From Metabacillus sp. FJAT-52054 (GTDB lineage: Bacteria > Bacillota > Bacilli > Bacillales > Bacillaceae): DNA of 64,000 nt. Below, in pieces: positions 60,230 through 64,000 of this stretch. Numbering within the stretch: the stretch's first letter is position 1; each line of letters opens with the position of its first letter. The stretch covers positions 3,914,723-3,978,722 of the forward strand of contig NZ_CP147407.1 of NCBI RefSeq assembly GCF_037201815.1. Reading direction: 5' to 3'. The position numbers and the translations under genes are program-made. The notes under the pieces are model-generated. The model worked only from the letters and a program-made list of their open reading frames with translations. It was not told the DNA's origin and made no database searches.

Positions 60230-61909
60230 TTAAATGACTCCAAGCTGCATCATTAGATCCTGCAGTTTAGTGCCGGCTTTTATTTGGATGTCTGTCATTT
60301 GGGCAGGTGTGATGTTATTGATATTAACTTCATTGTCCAGATTAACTTTAGGGATATCGGCATTTTTCTTGAGTTTTGTCTTCGTGTCGATTTTTAAAGA
60401 AATAGATCCTTCTGCCATATCTGCACCACCATTGAGTTTAATTTCAAAAAGCTGGTTGCTGTAATTGTCCTTCACGCTTACATCCTGCTTTTGTGTTACA
60501 TTACCCTCAATTTCAAACTCCATTCCGTCTTCTGAACCTAATGAGAAGTCGCGTTTAATCGTTTGCTTCGCTGGATCTTTTCCGGAAAACTCTGATTTCA
60601 TTGAGAAATTAAATGCACCCTCAGCTGCTGGATCCTGGCTTGAGATTTTGCCTTTCAGGTTCTCTTTCCGGTTGGCATCATCTGTTTTTGTGATCTTGTT
60701 TGTTAATAGGATCGATGCACCCTCATCCTGATTATCAGAGACCAAATCCATTTTAAATTCCTGGTCTCTTTTCTTATCCCCATCGTAAGGAACGTCCATT
60801 GTATGAATGGAAACCTCATTTTTCGATCCGCTTTCCGTGTCCGTCACGGCCAGATCCATTTTGCGGTCAATGACCAGTTCATCGCCGTTCACCATCAGTA
60901 CGGAAGTAAATCCTTTAGGGATCTTTGCATCCTTCAAACCTTCTTTCGCGTCTTTCAGACCATCCACGAAATCAGATTTTACTGTTTCAGGGTCCATCAT
61001 ATCCATTTGGCTTGCTCCGGTATTCCCGATTTTCACTACCCTGTTCGCTATAATAGTATGAAGCTCTTTATCTTTAATCATTTGATCAAGTAAACGGCTG
61101 ATCAGCGTTTTTGTTTCTTTTTCTGTTAATTTCATTGTAACCTGGGTTACACTCTGCTTTTCGCCGTTATGCTCATAAGAAACATTATCCTTTTTCGTGA
61201 AGAATTCATCCTTCAGCTGTTCATTTAAGAAGGACACATACGTATCCTGAAGGTGCTTCTGTTCCTTTTCATTCAGTTCAAAGTCTTTAATCGTAAGCGG
61301 CTGAAAGCTCAGCTTTTCAGGTCCGGAATAGGCTGGATCTACCTGTCTCATGAACTTGCCGTATTCATCTGAATTCAGGTAGAGGTACTTTTCATAAATT
61401 GAAGGTATTTTTGCAGCAACCTGTTCAGGTGATTGGTAAATTTCCATATCCAGAAGATTTTCTCCCTGAATGGCAATGCCTGCCTTCGTAAAGCTCTTAT
61501 CTGATTTTGGATCCTGTTCGACATCTGTTGTAATGGCAGCCTCATTTATTAACTCCTGGATCATTTCAAATTCGGGAGGCAGTACTCCATCGGCTTCAAC
61601 ACCGCCTGTAACTTCTGTTTTTGTGCTGGAAGCCATTTCCGCGAACTTTTCCTGAAAATCAGCAAGCTCGCCGTTTTGATCTTCAAAATCCTCAGCTGCT
61701 TTTTGAAACGTTTTAAATTCGGAGAACAAGTAAACCTGTTTAGCCGATTTGTTGAAAATTAAAGCATAAGCAGCCGTTCCCCCGATTACTAAAAAAGCAA
61801 CGATTCCTGCAATGACCCATTTCAGCGGGAATTTCATTTGTCTGCTTGGAACGGTCTCCGTTGCTGCAGCGGCTTCAGATCTTCCTGTTCGATTTTCATT
61901 GTTATTCAT
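60230..61909 (-). CDS. Membrane-anchored extracytoplasmic protein (DUF6583-like)
   Basis: A 559-residue protein: a polar N terminus, one membrane helix (about 30-52; WVIAGIVAFLVIGGTAAYALIF), then some 500 residues outside the cell, rich in beta-strand-like and charged text (FELNEKEQKHLQDTYVSFLNEQL; EGNVTQKQDVSVKDNYSNQLFEIKLNGG). I believe this matches DUF6583, a Bacillaceae family of unknown function. First gene of the ABC-2 operon, behind GGGGGTATTG. It may be an accessory, lid or substrate-capturing part of the exporter. Confidence 0.75.
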   Translation of the reverse strand: MNNNENRTGRSEAAAATETVPSRQMKFPLKWVIAGIVAFLVIGGTAAYALIFNKSAKQVYLFSEFKTFQKAAEDFEDQNGELADFQEKFAEMASSTKTEVTGGVEADGVLPPEFEMIQELINEAAITTDVEQDPKSDKSFTKAGIAIQGENLLDMEIYQSPEQVAAKIPSIYEKYLYLNSDEYGKFMRQVDPAYSGPEKLSFQPLTIKDFELNEKEQKHLQDTYVSFLNEQLKDEFFTKKDNVSYEHNGEKQSVTQVTMKLTEKETKTLISRLLDQMIKDKELHTIIANRVVKIGNTGASQMDMMDPETVKSDFVDGLKDAKEGLKDAKIPKGFTSVLMVNGDELVIDRKMDLAVTDTESGSKNEVSIHTMDVPYDGDKKRDQEFKMDLVSDNQDEGASILLTNKITKTDDANRKENLKGKISSQDPAAEGAFNFSMKSEFSGKDPAKQTIKRDFSLGSEDGMEFEIEGNVTQKQDVSVKDNYSNQLFEIKLNGGADMAEGSISLKIDTKTKLKKNADIPKVNLDNEVNINNITPAQMTDIQIKAGTKLQDLMMQLGVI

Positions 61910-61993
61910 GAACTCAATACCCCCTGGATTATGTAAGATTTTACTAAATCGTGGAAATCACCTAAACCATCATAAAAAAACACAAAGGTGAAT

Positions 61994-62022
61994 ACTATAC
62001 ATTCGACAATCTTTGCAAACAA
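61994..62022 (-). promoter_or_regulatory. Promoter of the DUF6583-ABC operon
   Basis: On the minus strand TTGTTT (62017-62022), 17 bases, TATAGT (61994-61999), 85 bases before the ATG. The gap 62023-62250 otherwise holds only a short GTAGAT/ATCTAC hairpin near 62061 and a TCCGA/TCGGA hairpin with T6 near 62140. Confidence 0.55.
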
Positions 62023-62250
62023 TAAGCGATTAGTTCTGCAACTTTAGTTCTGATTATGAGGGTAGATGAGGTCTAATCTACCTATACCCAAGAAAAGGAA
62101 AATAAAACTAAAACAACCTTCTTTTTACATATTTTTTCCGAAGTGATCGGATTTTTTAAGGATTGCGTTTGATTCATTTAAAGTGCATACCAAGGATAAG
62201 CGGTCAGTTTGGATCGAATATTCACAGCACTCAGCGGGAAAAAAGCCATC

Positions 62251-62275
62251 AAAAAAGACAGGCATTAAGCCTGTC
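62251..62275 (-). terminator. Terminator of the RlmI-like gene
   Basis: GACAGGC/GCCTGTC stem (62257-62275), T6 on the minus strand, six bases past the stop at 62281. Confidence 0.88.
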
Positions 62276-62280
62276 CAATC

Positions 62281-63474
62281 TTACTTCGCCGTTACTTTTA
62301 TAAAATATACTTTCAGGTAATTTCCCTGCTTGTATTGCGGACTAGTCCGAAAGTCTTTTGGCAGCTTGTAGTTTTCCAGAATGCTGTACTTTGCGTTCGA
62401 TTCTTTAAAGGCTTGATCGATAAACCCTTTAAATTTCTCGTCACTCACGTTGCTCGCATTTGTTGAGGCAACAATCACACCATTTCGCGCAGTCAGACTG
62501 ATTGTATCTTTCAGCAGGTTTTTATAATCCTTGGCAGCACTGAACGTATGCTTTTTGGATTTTGCGAAGCTTGGAGGGTCTAGGATCACCAGATCATAGA
62601 TTTTTTCTTTCTTAGCTGCATATTTAAAATATTTAAATACATCCTCCACGATTATCTCTTGCGCTTCATGGTCAATTCCATTGATGCTGAATTGCTCAAT
62701 CGTTTTCGGAAGGCTGCGGTTCGCCACATCGACACTCACCGTCTTAGAAGCCCCTCCCAGCGCAGCAAACACAGAGAATGCTCCTGTGTAGGAAAACATA
62801 TTTAAAACCGTCTTATCCTTCGAATAGGCATCTCTAATCGCCTTGCGGACATCGCGCTGATCCAAAAACACCCCGACCATTGCACCTTCATTCAAATAAA
62901 CCGCAAATTTTTCCCCGTTTTCTTTAACCAGAAGAGGATATGGAGCCTCCTCACCAGCAACAAAATCATCTTCTTCAATATATTGGCCTTTTTCATCAAA
63001 TCGTTTCTTTTGATAAATCCCCTTTGGACGAATTGCTTTCTGAAGGGCGGCCAGCACCTGGTCTTTAAATGCGTAAATTCCTTTGCTGTACCAATTGATG
63101 AGGCAGTAGCCTTCGAAGTAATCTATGGTTAGGCCGCCAATCCCGTCACCTTCACCGTTAAACAGGCGAAAAGCTGTAGTATCTTCACTCTTCAGCATTG
63201 AGGACCTATAGTCTGCAGCTTCCATCATTTTTTTATCAAAGAAAGGCTGGTCAATTGATTCACCTTTTTTAAAGGTTAAAATCCAGCCAATTCCTTTATT
63301 TTGTTTGCCATAATAACCTGTCCCTAAAAATGCCCCTTTTGAGTCGGTCAGAGTGAAAATCTCCCCTTCTTCTTTTAGGACACCCGGATTCGCCACTGCT
63401 TCCATTTCAACTAGGGGATACCCTTTTTGAAAGAGCTTGGCTGAAGCAGGTTTTGATTGAAGTTTTTTTTGCAA
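62281..63474 (-). CDS. Class I SAM-dependent rRNA methyltransferase, RlmI/YwbD-like
   Basis: A 397-residue protein: N-terminal PUA domain (residues 1-80; ASAKLFQKGYPLVEMEAV, GTGYYGKQNKGIGW), a central EEHC-like domain and a C-terminal methyltransferase with NMFSYTGAFSVFAALGGAS and VILDPPSFAKSKK. RlmI methylates C1962 of E. coli 23S rRNA; B. subtilis YwbD (396 residues) is the likely orthologue. The TTG at 63474 behind GGAGTG gives this length; a longer frame is unlikely. Confidence 0.88.
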   Translation of the reverse strand: MQKKLQSKPASAKLFQKGYPLVEMEAVANPGVLKEEGEIFTLTDSKGAFLGTGYYGKQNKGIGWILTFKKGESIDQPFFDKKMMEAADYRSSMLKSEDTTAFRLFNGEGDGIGGLTIDYFEGYCLINWYSKGIYAFKDQVLAALQKAIRPKGIYQKKRFDEKGQYIEEDDFVAGEEAPYPLLVKENGEKFAVYLNEGAMVGVFLDQRDVRKAIRDAYSKDKTVLNMFSYTGAFSVFAALGGASKTVSVDVANRSLPKTIEQFSINGIDHEAQEIIVEDVFKYFKYAAKKEKIYDLVILDPPSFAKSKKHTFSAAKDYKNLLKDTISLTARNGVIVASTNASNVSDEKFKGFIDQAFKESNAKYSILENYKLPKDFRTSPQYKQGNYLKVYFIKVTAK

Positions 63475-63604
63475 TGAAATCACTCCGTGTCGTGTAATAG
63501 CTTTTTCAGCTTCCCTAATTGCAAAGTATAACATATTATCCCGGGCCCGCTCTTACTGCTAAGCAATTGATGTAAATGGTAGATCATTAGACGGAAGGCT
63601 ATAC

Positions 63605-63691
63605 ATGAATGAGATGATGGAGCCTGGTGTAAATGGTAAAAATCCTAGGGTTCTGAACTTCTATTATGAAAGCAAAGCGAGAATTTCCTAG
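63605..63691 (+). CDS. Possible 28-residue small protein
   Basis: MNEMMEPGVNGKNPRVLNFY and eight more residues, with GGAAGG six bases before the ATG and a terminator 22 bases after the stop. Only ribosome-binding site and terminator support it; no family recognised. Confidence 0.3.
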   Translation: MNEMMEPGVNGKNPRVLNFYYESKARIS

Positions 63692-63712
63692 GCAATAATG
63701 TGTTTGAGAACA

Positions 63713-63745
63713 CAAATAAGGCTCCCGCCACGGGAGCCTTATTTG
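63713..63745. terminator. Bidirectional terminator at the right end
   Basis: CAAATAAGGCTCCCG (63713-63727) pairs with CGGGAGCCTTATTTG (63731-63745), perfect 15 bp. It covers the stop codon of the minus-strand partial gene (63739-63741). Confidence 0.85.
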
Positions 63746-64000
63746 TTCATACTCGACAGGAAATCTCCAAGAAGATCTTCTGCACTCTCTTCCTTTTCTT
63801 CTTCAGGTTCATGATTTCGAATCTGGTCTTGCATTTGATCGAAGCTGAAGCTCTCCAGATCATCATCCCCGGACTCTGCATCATCCAAGGGAAATTCCTC
63901 AGCAGGAACGGGAGTAAATGAAGGCTGCTCTTGTTCCAGCGCTGCCCCTGTCTGATCCTCAAACATAATCAGTTCATCGGGATCCAGGGTATGGCTGTTC
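63739..64000 (-). CDS. C-terminal part of an acidic protein, runs off the window
   Basis: The frame is open to the window edge, so only the last 86 residues are seen: a LDPDELIMFEDQTGAALEQEQ stretch, then a very acidic tail (EEFPLDDAESGDDDLESF, EEEKEESAEDLLGDFLSSMNK). An in-frame ATG at 63966 has no ribosome-binding site, so I treat this as the 3' end of a larger gene. The family cannot be named from this part. Confidence 0.6.
   Translation of the reverse strand, partial: NSHTLDPDELIMFEDQTGAALEQEQPSFTPVPAEEFPLDDAESGDDDLESFSFDQMQDQIRNHEPEEEKEESAEDLLGDFLSSMNK

Overview
The window is chromosomal DNA of a low-to-moderate G+C member of the Bacillaceae. The gene families, TTG/GTG starts behind strong Shine-Dalgarno sequences, sigma-A promoters, CcpA cre boxes and a CodY box all fit. 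Many neighbours (a ywzA-like stress gene, galT/galK, pdxK/ywdB, nfrA, ywcE-qoxDCBA, ywcB-ywcA, a ywbD-like methyltransferase) are, as I recall, scattered over the 3.90-3.94 Mb sector of Bacillus subtilis. The window therefore looks like a rearranged version of that origin-proximal region. A Metabacillus-like species is my guess only. No rRNA, tRNA, CRISPR, prophage or insertion sequence was recognised.

Layout. 1-1.5 kb: general-stress genes (a YflT-domain protein behind a sigma-B-like promoter, and two GlsB/YeaQ membrane proteins). 1.5-10.4 kb: a galactoside module with operon galK-galE-galT-GH42 beta-galactosidase, a divergent AraC regulator, a sodium:solute symporter and three cre-like boxes. 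10.6-13.2 kb: a TetR-controlled NAD(P)-binding protein, then pdxK. 13.2-14.5 kb: gene-free DNA with two repeat arrays and a DnaA-box cluster. 14.5-19.9 kb: nfrA, a YitT protein, a NaiP-like MFS permease, a DinB-like protein, a flavodoxin-fold reductase and ywcE. 20-24.6 kb: a 30-copy periodic array, then qoxABCD (menaquinol oxidase aa3). 25-28.1 kb: a PTS IICB permease with an EEP-family hydrolase. 28.2-31.8 kb: another repeat array, then an RND exporter sharing a compact divergent promoter with its TetR repressor. 32.7-36.1 kb: a secreted nuclease and the ywcB-ywcA acetate-type symporter. 36.1-40.7 kb: a branched-chain amino-acid ABC transporter with a CodY box. 41-47 kb: regulators, a second YitT protein and two very small genes. 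47.3-50.9 kb: two aldehyde dehydrogenases, the second with DUF779 and a perfect cre. 51.3-56.1 kb: a YvbH-like protein, a lipoprotein, a methyltransferase, and an OPT transporter overlapping a PqqD-like gene. 56.3-64 kb: an RluF-type pseudouridine synthase, a four-gene ABC-2 exporter operon, an RlmI/YwbD-type methyltransferase and the 3' end of an acidic protein.

The most unusual signal is non-coding. At least three gene-free stretches (13547-13686, 19945-20565, 50926-51250) carry tandem arrays of a TATC/GATA core repeated almost exactly every 20 or 19/21 bp, about two helical turns, with 7, 30 and 16-17 copies. Two other arrays (13252-13398, 28194-28399) repeat a TGCCTGGCAT core; the second has a 41-42 bp period. 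All lie downstream of genes, mostly between convergent genes and outside their terminators. A further degenerate ~20-bp array lies at 40865-40970. The other highlight is a cluster of about ten DnaA-box-like 9-mers, two perfect, between pdxK and nfrA.
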